Assembly: GCA_032164295.1 (NCBI GenBank)
Contig: JAJHTX010000004.1
Span: 2,480,001 to 2,544,000 of the forward strand
From: Inonotus obliquus
Lineage: Eukaryota > Basidiomycota > Agaricomycetes > Hymenochaetales > Hymenochaetaceae
Length of the DNA: 64,000 bases
Direction: 5' to 3'
How positions within the stretch are numbered: position 1 is the stretch's first letter; the number at the start of each line of letters is the position of its first letter. The translations under genes were made by a program, and so were the position numbers. The notes below the pieces were generated by a model, which saw only the letters and a list, made by a program, of their open reading frames with translations, had not been told where the DNA came from and did no database searches. This document shows, piece after piece, positions 11,290 through 24,399 of the stretch.

Positions 11290-13126
11290 TCAAATCAGGC
11301 CCTGCTTCTTCAGGTCCATGTATGTCTTTCGGTCATACACATTACCCTCGTCATCCTCCAGCTCTTCCATAGTTTCCTGCTGGAAGATCTCCTGCTTCCC
11401 CTCGCGTTTTAGCTTTTCCGCCACTACAGGAGCGGGGATCAGTATAATGAATAAAATGAAATGAACGTGCACATACGTGCTAAAGCATCTTCTATTCGCG
11501 TGATTTCATGGAAGTGCTTTGTATTTGGTAGACCTAATGCTCGCATACCGAATGCATGCCGTGACTCTTGAAAATGACGATCGAAATTTTTCCTGATACC
11601 GTAGGAGGTGGGATAAACATGAAGGAGTTTATCCAGGATGGATGGAATGCACGAACCTTCCCATGTAGACATGGTCGGAACATATCTCACAGCGATACTC
11701 GACACCCAGACCATGCAACTTGTACAACCAATATGGAATCGGCTTGCCATCCCATCCCAGCGGTAATTTCAACGGGTTGTATATCCGTTCTTCCTCTTCC
11801 TCCTCTTCGTTTGCGTTTTCCTCTTTACCAGTCGGGGCAGGTGCTGGTTTAGCTTTTTCTAGAAGCTCTGCTTCACGCTCCTTCGCCGTAAGCGAGAACC
11901 GTCGCTCCACGTTCGACTTTGTCTCCGATAGTGTTTGAAGCATCGTTGACAGGAGGCTTGTTGCAAGAATGGTTTTGAGAGCGGAGTTACGTATCCTAGC
12001 TTCTTTGGTATTTTGCTGATGTGTGCGACCAGCGGTGCATTCGTCCTGGTTCGCTTCGTTGCCATTTTTAGATGAGGTGTCTACATTTGCTTGTCGCGCA
12101 GCTGCTTTGACGTGCTTCTTTGAAGTCAAATGAGCATCATACACGGTCTGTTTTGTGTAATGTTTCTGGCCTATCAATACGGTTTAGATGGTTGTCCAAC
12201 TCCATAACGGATATACGTACATGCTCTACACCAAATTCCCTCTCCTTCTCCATTCTGTGCCCCATTCTGTGCGCCGCTTGCCAGATCTTCCCATCCCGGT
12301 AGCTTCCCTTCGTTCCATAACGACTCAAACTCCGACTCGGCCTCTTTCTGCTGGCTGCCTACATCGACGAGTGGTTGCGTCTTCTTGGCGAATGACAGTA
12401 GATAGGAGTAGAGACCAGTTATGTAACTACAGTACTGTCAGGCCTGAAGAAAGAACGATACTATCTAGAGCACTCACTCCTCGTATTCCTTTGAATGGCG
12501 AGTCTCTCGCGGCAACTCTTGATGTAACAAACCATGCTCCGCAGTGGCGAGAATATCAAGGTACTGTAGGTAAGTTGGCCGTCTGATAAGATTCTTCAAA
12601 TTGGCGTAGGCCGTATGATGGGCATAAAGGTCCATGTAACGTCCATAGGCCTCCTCCCCGGAAAAAAGTAGAGAGATTGCTATAAATTACCCATGAATGA
12701 GACATGTAATAATACATCAAGCATTAACTCACGATCTTCCTCTTCGTATTCGTCATCGTCGGTTTCTCCTGTATCATCGTCAACTAATGCTGCAAGTTCC
12801 AGCTCAAAACCGCCAACAACCTGGTCAGGATACTTTGTATGGAACTCCTTGATCTTCCCCAGTCTCGAGTAAAACTCAGACAAGTCATCCGGTCTTGACC
12901 CAGAGATGGATGTTATCTCTGCTTTTCTCGTATGTTCATCCTGATACATGTTATGAAGAGTATGAGCGCGTGATATTATACGGTCGAGGATTTGAGAAGC
13001 CTTGTGTTCGTTGGCAAGTTTTCCCTGTTGAGTTGTGGATGGTTTAGCCAGGACTTGAGCTAAGGCTCGCTCAAGCCTTTCGATTTCCTCATGTGTTTGT
13101 CGCTGCACTTCAATGACAGAGTCCAT
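11290..13126 (-). CDS. PRP9: Splicing factor SF3a subunit 3 (SF3a60/PRP9)
   Basis: U2 snRNP SF3a subunit required for prespliceosome formation. Exons 13126..12733, 12679..12478, 12426..12221, 12170..11657, 11592..11477 and 11423..11290 close to 521 residues (human SF3A3 has about 500). The N-terminus is a helical segment beginning [20 protein letters not shown], followed by the [13 protein letters not shown] block, a first zinc finger split by an intron (WCRAC, then QKHYTK...HLTSKKH), and the C-terminal matrin-type finger (YRCEIC ... [15 protein letters not shown]). It ends with the conserved acidic/[17 protein letters not shown] tail. The start codon lies 176 bp from that of eIF4A3 on the other strand, so a shared promoter is likely. 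Confidence 0.95.
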
Positions 13127-13302
13127 GGTGGTTAGTGCCGTGAGGTAACTGAAGGTTAGTATGTCGACGCGGGTTTGAAAGGAAAGGTTATGTTGTATTA
13201 CATAATCGAGATCACGGTAATTGCCGTGGTAAACTTCCTTGCTGCCTGACAGAGCAGACCACCACGACAAGTCGAAAACCAAACCACAACACACTAACAA
13301 CA
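13127..13302. promoter_or_regulatory. Bidirectional promoter between SF3A3 and eIF4A3 genes
   Basis: Only 176 bases separate the two ATG codons, so promoters and both 5' leaders must share this space. No TATA element stands out. The arrangement joins two mRNA-splicing genes, which suggests joint regulation; that is inference. Confidence 0.5.
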
Positions 13303-14931
<1,629 letters not shown>

Positions 14932-17900
14932 ATGTCTGTCGGTGGTACTTCGGCATAGGTGACCGTGTTCTGCGAGTTCCTGAGGTCCGCATACTGATCC
15001 ATAGTTACTTCGGTACCGTGTCTTCGTTGTTGCGCCGCTGGCAAAGCAGGCTTATGAGACAGACCAACTTTAATTGACTTTTATGTACCCAGGGCCTTGG
15101 TTCCGTGCCGTGCAACGATATATCCTTTCAGATTCGAAAGCACGACTTCTCTATTGGTCGGCGAGGTTTGATACCTTCTTTGCCCACCTTACATATTGTC
15201 ACTCTTCTGCAATATGTGATATGTATATTATCTGAGATCTGGGCTGACACACATGGGAACACCCTATATGCCATTCAGTCACTGATTCCAACCCTCTCTT
15301 TCCCCTTGTGGCGTCGCTCCAACGTCGTATAAAGTCCGCCGTCAAGTGAGTGCGAACGACATCAAGGACGGGAATTTTTCTCGGAGTTGACTAAGAATGT
15401 GGCCTAGACAGGATAAATTAGCGCTTCATCAGAAGGGTCATCGAGAACGCGGTGTTCATGACCTCGCGCGACACTCCTCTAAACCTATCTGTGATGGGGC
15501 TTAGTAACTTCATACCTTAAGACTGAAACCCGATCACTTGTCGACTTTCAGCGAACAGCGCAGGATCCAAATTTCTTCTTCCGGCTGAATTATGTGTCGC
15601 ATTCTGTAACCTCTCCAGATCAGTGGCTTTGATTCCTCTAGGGAGTTTCGTCATGACAGCATAGGAGCCCTGAAACTGTGACCTTCTTAACCATGTAAGT
15701 ATTGACGGTCTTCGAAAATCCTCCGTCCCCTTAACACCATTGATTCTTACATTATCTCTCAGACGTTTCAAGGGTATGCACATTACCGACGATTTCCCTT
15801 ACTGGTATTTAAGGTAGTTCCGATACTTGAAACGACATCAAGCCATCGCGACGGATATGAAGATCCCAGGCTCACAGATACCACCGGAGTGATACTCTTG
15901 CCGAGTTTAACATGTAACCGGAAAAGTCTTCACTGATGCTCCCGACGAGGCGGAATTTACAACCGCTACTGGGGTTTCTCTTGTCCTCGTCACGCGGCAT
16001 ATAAGGAACTTTTTTAAGACAAAAACTGCTTGGTAGTAAGACTTTACGTTCATTTGAATGTCTATTTGATATATAACTCCTTCTTTCTGCAGAATACAAA
16101 CTGTCCAAAGTTCCCCGGCACTTGGCGAAGCAGAGTACAACGCCCCCAGTCTCTTCCATTCATCTCCGCTCTTTTATTCGCACGGAAACTCGTCCGGTAT
16201 CGGCAACTATAGCTTCGGTCGTGAACATAAGAATACGGCGCCTTCTCTGCAACTCAAAGCGAAGTCTATACAGATAAGGAAGAGACTATACTTCTACACA
16301 TGTGCCTGCCTGCCGAAACAACATGGCCTCACCGTGATTAAGGCTCGGCCTAGCCTATTCTGATCAGTTCTCATATTGGTGACTTCCTTCTTCCATGATG
16401 GTGACCTTTTTCGAGCATATGACAGCCGTTGGGGGTGCTGAAATGCGGGCCATAAGTGGCGTGGCTAAAGGTCCATAATTGATTAACATCAGAGTATTTA
16501 TACGAATGCTCCGTCTGCGGCGAAGTCTCTGCCCTTTCTCTCCTCTTCGAACTCCCCCAAGAAGTAGACAACACTACACCCGGAATTACGACGCTGTGCT
16601 CTTCATCGAATCCGTGACATACGAATCCACTCAATGTGTTTTTGGCGCAAGTATGTTGATCGTTCCTGCATCATGCTTGAGATTACTCACGCGGTTTCGA
16701 AGAGTCCGTGATGTGTACACGTAGTACGTCGCCAAGTTTTTTAAAAGTGGCCACCTTCGTTGACTTACTGTCCAAAGCTGCGGTCACTCCGTGAAATTGG
16801 TAAATGCCTGGTGAACTATTTGAGCAGTGTCGCATACTGACCACAATCACCTCCCTGGTAGCCGGATGAGCATGTTAGCCTCGCTCGGCAAAAAATTATA
16901 CCACACCATTCCTAACCATTCATTCAGATTGATTGCTTTTCGGTAACCTGCAAGTTCAGCTCCGTGCATCCGCCGACGTGCCAACCACCTCTCTGCCTTG
17001 TGACCTGTTGGCAATAGTAAGCACTTCCATTTGATATTGCACCAATGAACTGAAATATGCATGTTCCGAAATTGCTCGATCATTTTCACGTTGTTTCATT
17101 GTGCCCTTTCGCCGCATGTTTCTGCATTTGAAACGATCAGTCACCAGTACCCGCAGCAGTATGGTACGTCTTTTATCATGTTCTTATTGTCCTGATGCCA
17201 ATATATCAGATTGCAGCACCACAGATCCAAAACTGGTGTCCGAGCTGTGCTCAGGCCGAGACGAAGTAGTCGATGATGTACATACATACTTGACTTGGAT
17301 CACCTCCTGTCGCCTAACTAAAGAACATCGCACCCTGCTCCCGCTGCTGTGCTTGAATATAAATCTATGTATATATGATTATTCCTTCGTAACCGAAAAC
17401 AAACAAGCGCCTCTTTCCAGATCGACATCACTAGGACTTTTTCGGAAGCGTCTGCCGTGCTTCCGAAAGTGCGATCTGTTCCTATTCAACCTTATTTTCT
17501 CTAATCGGTCATAGAAGCAACATGCCGCAATCGTGCTTCACAGTGTGGCCGCAAGTTTTACGTCTCATAACGACTTCATGAGAAAACTTAGACAAGATAT
17601 GGCCAAGCAAATTTGGAAGCTCAGACGAACGAGCAAAGCATCGTGCTCCCCGCGTTCCGCCGCGCCGCGGAACTCTAAACGAGTAGGAAGTCTATTCTTT
17701 GAGATTACAGTTCAGGAAGGTCCATACCAGCCGTTCGTCACTTATCAACGGGAGTATCGTATTGAGTTTGCACCCTATAATCTTGAAGCTTCACGGGGAA
17801 CCCTGCTCAGGGGTGGATCACACGAGAGAAAGAGAGAGCGGCAAACGAGAATCATGAACCAATCCAATGGACATCGGAGCCGTACAGATACCTATCAAAT

Positions 17901-18268
17901 CTCTGGTCAACGATTGAGCTCCAGCTTGAGGAATACGCCGCCGATCACTAAAACTTGTGAACAGTAGGAGCGCTCTTCCCCATGCATAATCCATGCTGTA
18001 CCATATAGGTAAACTTGGTCTCCGTACGAAGGACGCCGACGTCCGAGGGATGGAGAAACGAGAGGTCATGGCACAATTTCACAAGCATGTCGATAGAACC
18101 CTCTCTTGCAATACTAAAATGAATGCTTGACAGCTTTCCTCGTGCCCAAAGGAGAGAGGATGGGAATTTTCCTACAATCAAGGAAATCAATACATAAAGT
18201 ATGAAAAGACGGGAGGCGATTAACCGGATGAGAAGCGGTCGAAGCAAGGACGCCCATGAATCTGATGA
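14932..18268. other. 3.3 kb stretch without a recognisable gene
   Basis: In a window where genes are otherwise a few hundred bases apart, this interval has no protein I can name. Both strands hold many short frames (for example + 17101..17514 and 17533..17967; - 16847..17089 and 17948..18247) with ordinary codon composition but no family signature. Consensus-quality intron signals do occur on the + strand, notably GTAAGT at 15695 with a CTCTCAG acceptor at 15756-15762, which argues that at least part is transcribed. It could be a fast-evolving orphan gene, a decayed gene, or degraded transposon sequence. No terminal repeats or target-site duplications were seen by eye. Confidence 0.5.
15279..15913 (+). 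CDS. Possible orphan multi-exon gene (partial reconstruction)
   Basis: Six short exons can be joined in one frame: 15279..15345, 15408..15451, 15505..15605, 15660..15694, 15763..15813 and 15863..15913. The joined frame has no stop although each piece alone runs into stops, and the donors include GTGAGT, GTAACC and the perfect GTAAGT at 15695. The peptide has mixed, globular-looking composition (for example FPLVASLQRRIKSAV, TAQDPNFFFRLNYVS, HITDDFPYWYLR). I found neither a convincing start nor end; continuation to about 17260 is possible. No family is recognised. Chance joining of short frames is a real alternative, so this is a candidate only. Confidence 0.25.
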
Positions 18269-18828
18269 TCAATCATCTCCAATGTTGTGTTTCTCCTTCA
18301 GCTGCGCCAGTTCCTCTTCACGACGAGCTATATCGGCTTTCTGAGCAGCAGCATCTTGTCGTGCAGGCATGTGATACAACACTGATCGACGCTATAAGTT
18401 CGTATGCATCGGCGGCGGCGGAACAAAGCAAGAAAACGCACCAACGATATATCTCTCCTGCAGATGGAACCCATTCAAATGTTCCAAGGCATTCTTGGCC
18501 TTAGTAAGATCAAACGCTCAGTACAGGCGAGGGCTGAAAACTTTGCGAAAACACGTACATCAGTTACGTCGTCGTAGACGACAAAGGCTGTTCCCTTTGT
18601 CTTGGGATCATTCCCAAGCCGAATCTGACGGATGCTACCATATCGACCAAATAGTTCGTAGAGATCCTCGCCCGTGATAGTGTAGTTGAGGTTTTTGACG
18701 AAGAGGATACGGTTTGCTCCGGCTGGGAGTTTAGTCTAAGAGATAAGATGTTAGCTACACCTTTTGAAGCAGAATGTGCATGCGGGAGGTAAGCACAAAA
18801 CACTCACGGCTGGCCTGTTTAACGACAT
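18269..18828 (-). CDS. SF3B6: SF3b subunit p14 (SF3B6), branch-site-contacting RRM protein
   Basis: Small SF3b subunit that contacts the branch-point adenosine in the U2 snRNP. Exons 18828..18808, 18735..18559, 18499..18442 and 18381..18269 close to 122 residues (human 125). After MSLNRPA comes the RRM with RNP2 (ILFVKNL) and RNP1 (KGTAFVVY), then the p14-specific tail YHMPARQDAAAQKADIARR, which packs on SF3B1, and a C-terminus ending KHNIGDD. The first coding exon is 21 nt. Two SF3 subunits (this and SF3A3) within 7 kb is notable but probably coincidental. Confidence 0.95.
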
Positions 18829-19164
18829 AATGTGTGTCTTACGGCGCTGGTCGTCGTGGTATGTCAGACTCTTTCAGCCAAGCGTACAAGGCTACCCCTG
18901 TGCACGTGATATAAGTGCCTGAAACGAGGAGAAATACAGCAAAATTCAATTTACTCGTCTCGCATCTATTCACCGCCCTCCTCCATCTCCTCTGTCGTCC
19001 GTCCGAGCCTCATACTGCTAGCAGCGCCGCATAGAAGCCGGTGTCTCTCAAAAACTTGCCCTGAAGATTGCTGCTTTCTGTAAATATACCTATCAACGTT
19101 GCAGAGGAGGGATCGTGCGAACGGAGGTACAGCACCCGCAGGTCGCACGCTAGGCGTACTACGT
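18829..19164. promoter_or_regulatory. Divergent promoter between p14 and the OPT transporter
   Basis: 336 bases lie between the two start codons. A perfect CACGTG (E-box-like, bHLH or Pho4/Cbf1-type site) is at 18903-18908, followed by an ATATAAG-like sequence. Assigning it to either gene is inference. Confidence 0.4.
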
Positions 19165-22100
19165 ATGACGGATGCTTACGCCGCCCGCTACGGCGTCGAA
19201 GTTGAGGAAGCCGAGAGCAGTGACCCTAGCTTGCGTGGCAGACGTTCCTTCAGTGATCGAAGTAGAGAGAAGCGATGGTCACAGTCTTATCAGTCAGATT
19301 CTGACCTCGAGCAAGACATCGCCCAGGCCCGTCCTCCTTATGACGAAGATGGCAGCGAGCCGCAGTCGTTTATCTATGATGCAAAAGAAGACATGGAGAA
19401 AGGTCTTCCTCCTTATGGTGCGTGGCAAAACCTCGCCAACAGTTGCTCGTCGTTTAGAGGGCGAATGCTTCTCGTTTAGAAACCGACCTGGAAGGGACAG
19501 ATGAGCAGGACTTCGATGACCCAAACCTTGAATGGAGCTCCCAGAATATAAATTTCGGTATGCATATGTTCACACACCATATGTTCAGAAGCTTAGATCA
19601 ATATAAATAGAAGACGATTCCCCATATCCCGAAGTGAGAAGTGCTGTCGCCAGTGTTGATGGTGAATTCAAAATGCTTTCTGGTTGTGTAGGGGTACTTT
19701 CTGACTTTGTCATAGATCCAGAGATGCCCGTGAACACCATACGCGCCTGGATACTTGGAAGTTTTTTCGCTGTTATCATCCCAGGTGTTAATCAGGTGCG
19801 ATTTCCCCCGACATATATGCGCTTCGTGGCTTCCATCGTTTTACTGATTGATCAAATTTTAAGTTTTTCTTTTTCCGATATCCAGCAGTAACCATCACCG
19901 GTGTTCGTCCTTCCTTCTCTTCTCACACCAAAATCTCACATCTATTTATAGCTTGTTCCGCAACTGCTTTCCTTCCCCTTGGGCCGTCTTTGGGCCACCG
20001 TTGCTCCCAATGTATCTGTCTTTGGCCTACCGATCAATCCGGGTCCTTTCACCGTCAAGGAGCATGTCGTTGTTACGATAATGGGCAGCGTCGGAGCCGT
20101 CTCAGCGTATGCGACTGATATCGTCGCCGTCCAGCGAGTTTTCTATAACGAGCACAATCCATTCATTTACGCATGGCTTCTTGTCATGAGCACTCAGCTA
20201 ATTGGTTTCGCGATGGGAGGAATTGGAAAGCGTTACCTAGTATCTCCGCCTTCTATGAGTAAGAAACGCCTATTAATTCGTTCCCAATGTTCCTGCTGAT
20301 TGGTTTCCGCCTAAGTCTGGCCTTCAAACCTCGTGTCATGCGCTCTATTCAATACGCTCCATTCTCAATATTACGCAGGCGTCGGTCGTAGAGGGGGAAT
20401 ATCCCGAGAGCGTTTCTTCCTATTCGCATTTATTGCGGCGACCGCGTGGAACTTCTTTCCAGGATACCTGTTTACAGCATTGTCTTCCTTTACCTGGATG
20501 ACATGGATTCTACCGAATAACCGCGCTGTGAACCAACTTTTTGGGTATACTAGCGGACTCGGGATGAGTATATTGACGTTCGACTGGGGACAAATTGCCT
20601 ACATCGGCAGTCCTCTTGCAACTCCGTGGTGGGCCGAAGCAAATATAGCCGCGGGATTTGCATTTTTCTTCTGGATACTGGCGCCGGCGCTTTACTTCAA
20701 AAACACATGGTATCTAAGCTATATGCCAATGTCTAGCATAAAGAGCTACGATAACACCGCTCATGAGTATAACGTGAGCCGGATACTTACCCCGGACGGG
20801 ACATTTGACGAGGCCGGGTATCATGCCTATAGCCCCCTTTTCTTATCAACAACTTTCATACTCAGTTACGGCCTGAGCTTCGCGGGCATAACAGCGACTA
20901 TTGTGCATACCGTATTGTATTTTCGCCGTCAGATATGGATACAATCCCGACGCAGCCTCAACGAACAGGAGGATATCCACGCACGACTAATGAGCAAGTA
21001 TAAGCAAGTTCCAACGTGGTGGTACTTGGTCACATTTGGTGGGTTTATCTGGAACAGTCGTTATTGGCATATTTTGACAATGTGTTTTACAGTCAGCATG
21101 TTTGTTTTTGGCATCATAGCTATCGAAGTATGGGATACTAAGATGCCAGTCTGGGCACTCTGTCTTGCTCTTTTAATCTGTGAGTAACGTTTAATTATTA
21201 TTCAAGGCGAAGCCAATCCCTATGCTACTAGCGTTCGTCTACGTGATCCCGATCGGCATGATCCAGGCCATTACCAACCAGCAAATTGGTCTCAATGTGA
21301 TAACCGAGCTTATAGTTGGGTATGCTGTTCCTGGACGTCCTACTTGCATGATGTTATTCAAGACATACGGGTACATAACAATGGCCCAAGGCAAGTGCAA
21401 TCTTGCGACACGTGAAGAAGGATGGCTTCATTGAACGAACATTCATTTCAGCGCTGCAATTTAGCTCGGATAATAAGCTGGGACACTATATGAAGATCCC
21501 CCCTCGAATATTATTCGTTGCACAGACAGTAGCGACAGCTATAGCGGGAACAACGCAGCTGGGTGTTCAGGAATGGTTGTTTGCAAACGTAGCCGACATC
21601 TGCACCGAGCATCAGCCAAATAAGTTCGTTTGTCCAGGTACTCGGGTCTTTGGTACAGCTAGTATTGTCTGGGGCGTTATCGGTATGATCTCGACGTGAA
21701 CTCAGCTAGACACATACTTACAATTCACGCTAGGTCCGAAACTGCAATACTCAGACGGCGAACTGTACCACGCACTCACGTACTTCTTCCTCATTGGCGC
21801 AGTAGCTCCAATAATTCCCTGGGCGTTGACGAAGCGATGGCCAAACTCAGTCTTCCGGTATATCAAGTAAGGATCTCTTGTCGTCTCGCTACTCTTTGTC
21901 CTGACCAGTGCACTCTTGTAGCTTACCTGTGATTTTTGCGGGAACGGGCTTTATTCCGCCTGCGACGGCGGTAAACTATGTTCCATGGACGCTTGTCGGC
22001 TTCATCTTCCAATATGTGATTCGACGACGCGCATTTTCGTGGTGGACAAAGTATAACTATGTCCTTAGCGCTGCGCTCGATTTGGGATATGCGATTTCGG

Positions 22101-22267
22101 CCATGTTCATCTTCTTCGCTCTACAGTTCCCGAAAAATGGCAAAATTGACTCGGATAGTGCGCTACGATGGTGGGGGAATACTGTATATGAGAACACGGC
22201 TGACTATAATGCTAAGCCATTCATCGACCTAACTCCGGGAACTACATTTGGTCCTGAAACATGGTAG
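19165..22267 (+). CDS. OPT-family oligopeptide transporter (isp4-like)
   Basis: Plasma-membrane, proton-coupled importer of small peptides or glutathione. Exons 19165..19417, 19480..19557, 19611..19661, 19716..19795, 19864..19902, 19952..20258, 20316..21179, 21232..21390, 21452..21682, 21734..21866 and 21922..22267 close to 846 residues. The first 110 residues are acidic, hydrophilic cytoplasmic tail. The OPT core follows with the signature [13 protein letters not shown], many hydrophobic helices, [12 protein letters not shown], then [23 protein letters not shown] and [13 protein letters not shown] near the end. The intron after 21390 begins GC instead of GT, and only that choice keeps the frame. 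The substrate cannot be told from sequence. Confidence 0.95.
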
Positions 22268-22858
22268 CGACGAGTCAACCTCAGCTCACGATTTTTTGAC
22301 GATTTTTTATCTTATCTTACAATATTTTTGATTTGGGTATTGAGTCAATATTTTTCACTTGTGGTTCCTGTTTCTCCCCGCTCCTAAGTTCCCCCTTCCC
22401 CCAATTTCACCCCCTCTTCAAACTTCGACTTCTATCTAACTTCAATTTTACAGCCGTCTACCTATCTAACATCATCTCACGCCTCACTACTTGCTATGTT
22501 GTACTTTTATTGCATCTCGGTCCTGGTTGCTTTCGGTATTTTATTGCTAGTGGGATGGACTGTAGTGACCTTTTTATGTTGTAGGACTTCAAAGACCGAA
22601 GCTCACGAATAGAACCTTGCATTGCACGACTGTCCCGCTGGCCATGCCTTCCATGTGGTTTTTTCTCTGTGATATCATGACCGTCCGATCATCGGGGATC
22701 CGCAAAGCAAGCATCATCGCACACGGGAGTGCGCACACAGCCCGGTTTACACGGCATACCTAACAGAAATCAATTGTATGTCTACTTCTGGAAAATGGAA
22801 TGAACGACGAAGACATCTTCAGTGAGGGGGCACACTAGGTATACTGAATTCAGACGAA
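22268..22858. other. Intergenic region, 3' of the OPT gene
   Basis: About 590 bases with a T-rich first part (22300-22600) suitable for the OPT 3' UTR and poly(A) signals, followed by unremarkable sequence. No supported gene. Confidence 0.4.
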
Positions 22859-23139
22859 ATGGCGAGCCGCGAGCAACATAACCTTGCTCAGTTGAAAAAA
22901 GACGCCGGTGCCTCGTGTTATTCATATTTCTTCCTGCTATTGGCCTCACATTCTCATGCAGACTGTACGCTTTGTAAGAGTTTTGTATTGGAAGATGTTG
23001 TGAGCTTGTTGTCTGTCAATCTAGCATTCACCGCGGATGTGCCAAGAACTTACAGATACTGTGCGGGCCACATTCATTCATTGTTCAACGGCCTGCGCCA
23101 GCGCCAGTCCCGCGGAAACTGAAAGTATCTCTGGCTTGA
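22859..23139 (+). CDS. Candidate small Cys-containing protein of about 56 residues
   Basis: Three exons, 22859..22907, 22962..22999 and 23056..23139, join with exact phase through 54- and 56-nt introns that have GT-AG ends (donors GTGCCT and GTGAGC, acceptors ATGCAG and TTACAG). The predicted protein begins MASREQHNLAQLKK, has a CTLCK knuckle followed by CGPH (a possible C-x2-C...C-x2-H metal site), and ends in a proline/lysine-rich segment, RPAPAPVPRKLKVSLA. Too small for family assignment. The two in-phase introns and a sensible ATG favour it, but chance is possible. Confidence 0.35.
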
Positions 23140-23478
23140 GAATTGCTTGGGCTGTATCTTGTTCATACACGCCTGCTCGGTGGTATGATTTGAGCGGATA
23201 CAACTTGCTCGTTGGTGCCACAAATTGGCTGATTAAACTTGAGCCTCCATTTCCATTTCGCGTTCACTAGGCGCAGGGCAGCTTTTGTTCAAATTCAGTC
23301 TTTGATTCGATGTGGTAACACCTGGGAAGTACAAGATTATGACCGAATAGCGTGAAAACCACGTTTAAAGAAGGCATTCAAAGCAAAGGTCAAATAAGAC
23401 ACACCCTTTAATCTAAACCTACAAACCTCCCCGTTCTCCCAGGGGCAAATCTCACTGAATCAACGCGGGAACGACACA

Positions 23479-23896
23479 TCATTTCCAATTACTCGCAAGC
23501 TGTTGAACTTCTGCACAAGCATTGACCCCACGAGTACAAACAACAGTCGCCGCGTTCTTCTCTTTAGGGTCGTGAATGAGACACTTTACGTCTTCTGGGT
23601 TCGGACAGGGACAGTCTGCGGGATTTCGAACGCATAGGAGTGTATCAGGGCATAGATATGCATTGCACGAGACTAATCCCAACGAGAGGTTAGAGTACGG
23701 GTTGAAAGAGTAGGTGGCGATGAGGCTTACTGCTATCGGCTTGAGCTGCCCATTGCGATCCACCAGAGCCGCGATTCTGGTGACCCTGTTGGCCTTGCCC
23801 AAACATGTCGAAGAAGTTGAATTGGGCGGCGACTAAAGGCAGAATCCATAGAGCAATGGGCATTACAAGCCTTGCCATTGCGCACGGGTAGCTCAT
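23479..23896 (-). CDS. LCL2: LCL2-like secreted Cys-rich protein (long chronological lifespan 2 family)
   Basis: Exons 23896..23731 and 23672..23479 close to 119 residues, the family's usual size. A signal peptide is evident (LVMPIALWILPLVAAQ, cleavage probably before Gln-Phe). After a Gln/Gly-rich linker come the LCL2 cysteines: CNAYLCPDTLLC, then CPCPNPEDVKC and two further Cys. The family is probably linked to the ER and ERAD in yeast; the molecular function is unknown. An alternative start at the second Met, six codons downstream, would keep the signal peptide. Confidence 0.88.
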
Positions 23897-24399
23897 GGTG
23901 AGGCGACGACTCGACTGTATAAGCATCCGCGTTGCTTTTGTGTTGTGATTAGAAAGCGCCGATCATCTCTCGCTGACGTGTCGTCCACAAACTCCCAAAA
24001 ATATATGCACCATAATTTTTTTCCTCTTTATTTACCTATGACCATACTATAGAACTTTGATGAACAAATGCTAGATACTAGAACATATCAAGGGGTCATT
24101 AATGCATGAAAATGGTGGATGGGTCGGATGAGACAAATCCAAGACTCGTTATGTACAAGAGACAGTACCCAAGTACGAAAAAAAAGGAGTCGATTATATA
24201 GACTGATGTTGCAGTGAAGTGCTTCGATGTGGGCTCCACGGTAGAAGACCCACAATAGATTTGCTTTGGCAAAGACGGGTGGAATGAGCGGGATGATAAA
24301 CAAGGACAAATTGGTAAATGATGGGAGATGATGTGGCTTGAAACAAGATATGATCGTGATCCTGGTTGTGTGTTTGGACAGATGGAGAAAACCTGATAT
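23897..24399. other. Intergenic region between LCL2 and the KEN-box gene
   Basis: About 500 bases holding the LCL2 promoter on one side and the 3' UTR of the next gene on the other. Two minus-strand frames near 24099-24464 have no homology and overlap the next gene's end. Nothing else seen. Confidence 0.4.

Noticed and set aside
17533..17967. 144-codon + strand frame
   Set aside because: Begins with a non-ATG codon and has no homologue I recognise; noted as part of the unexplained interval rather than called as a gene.
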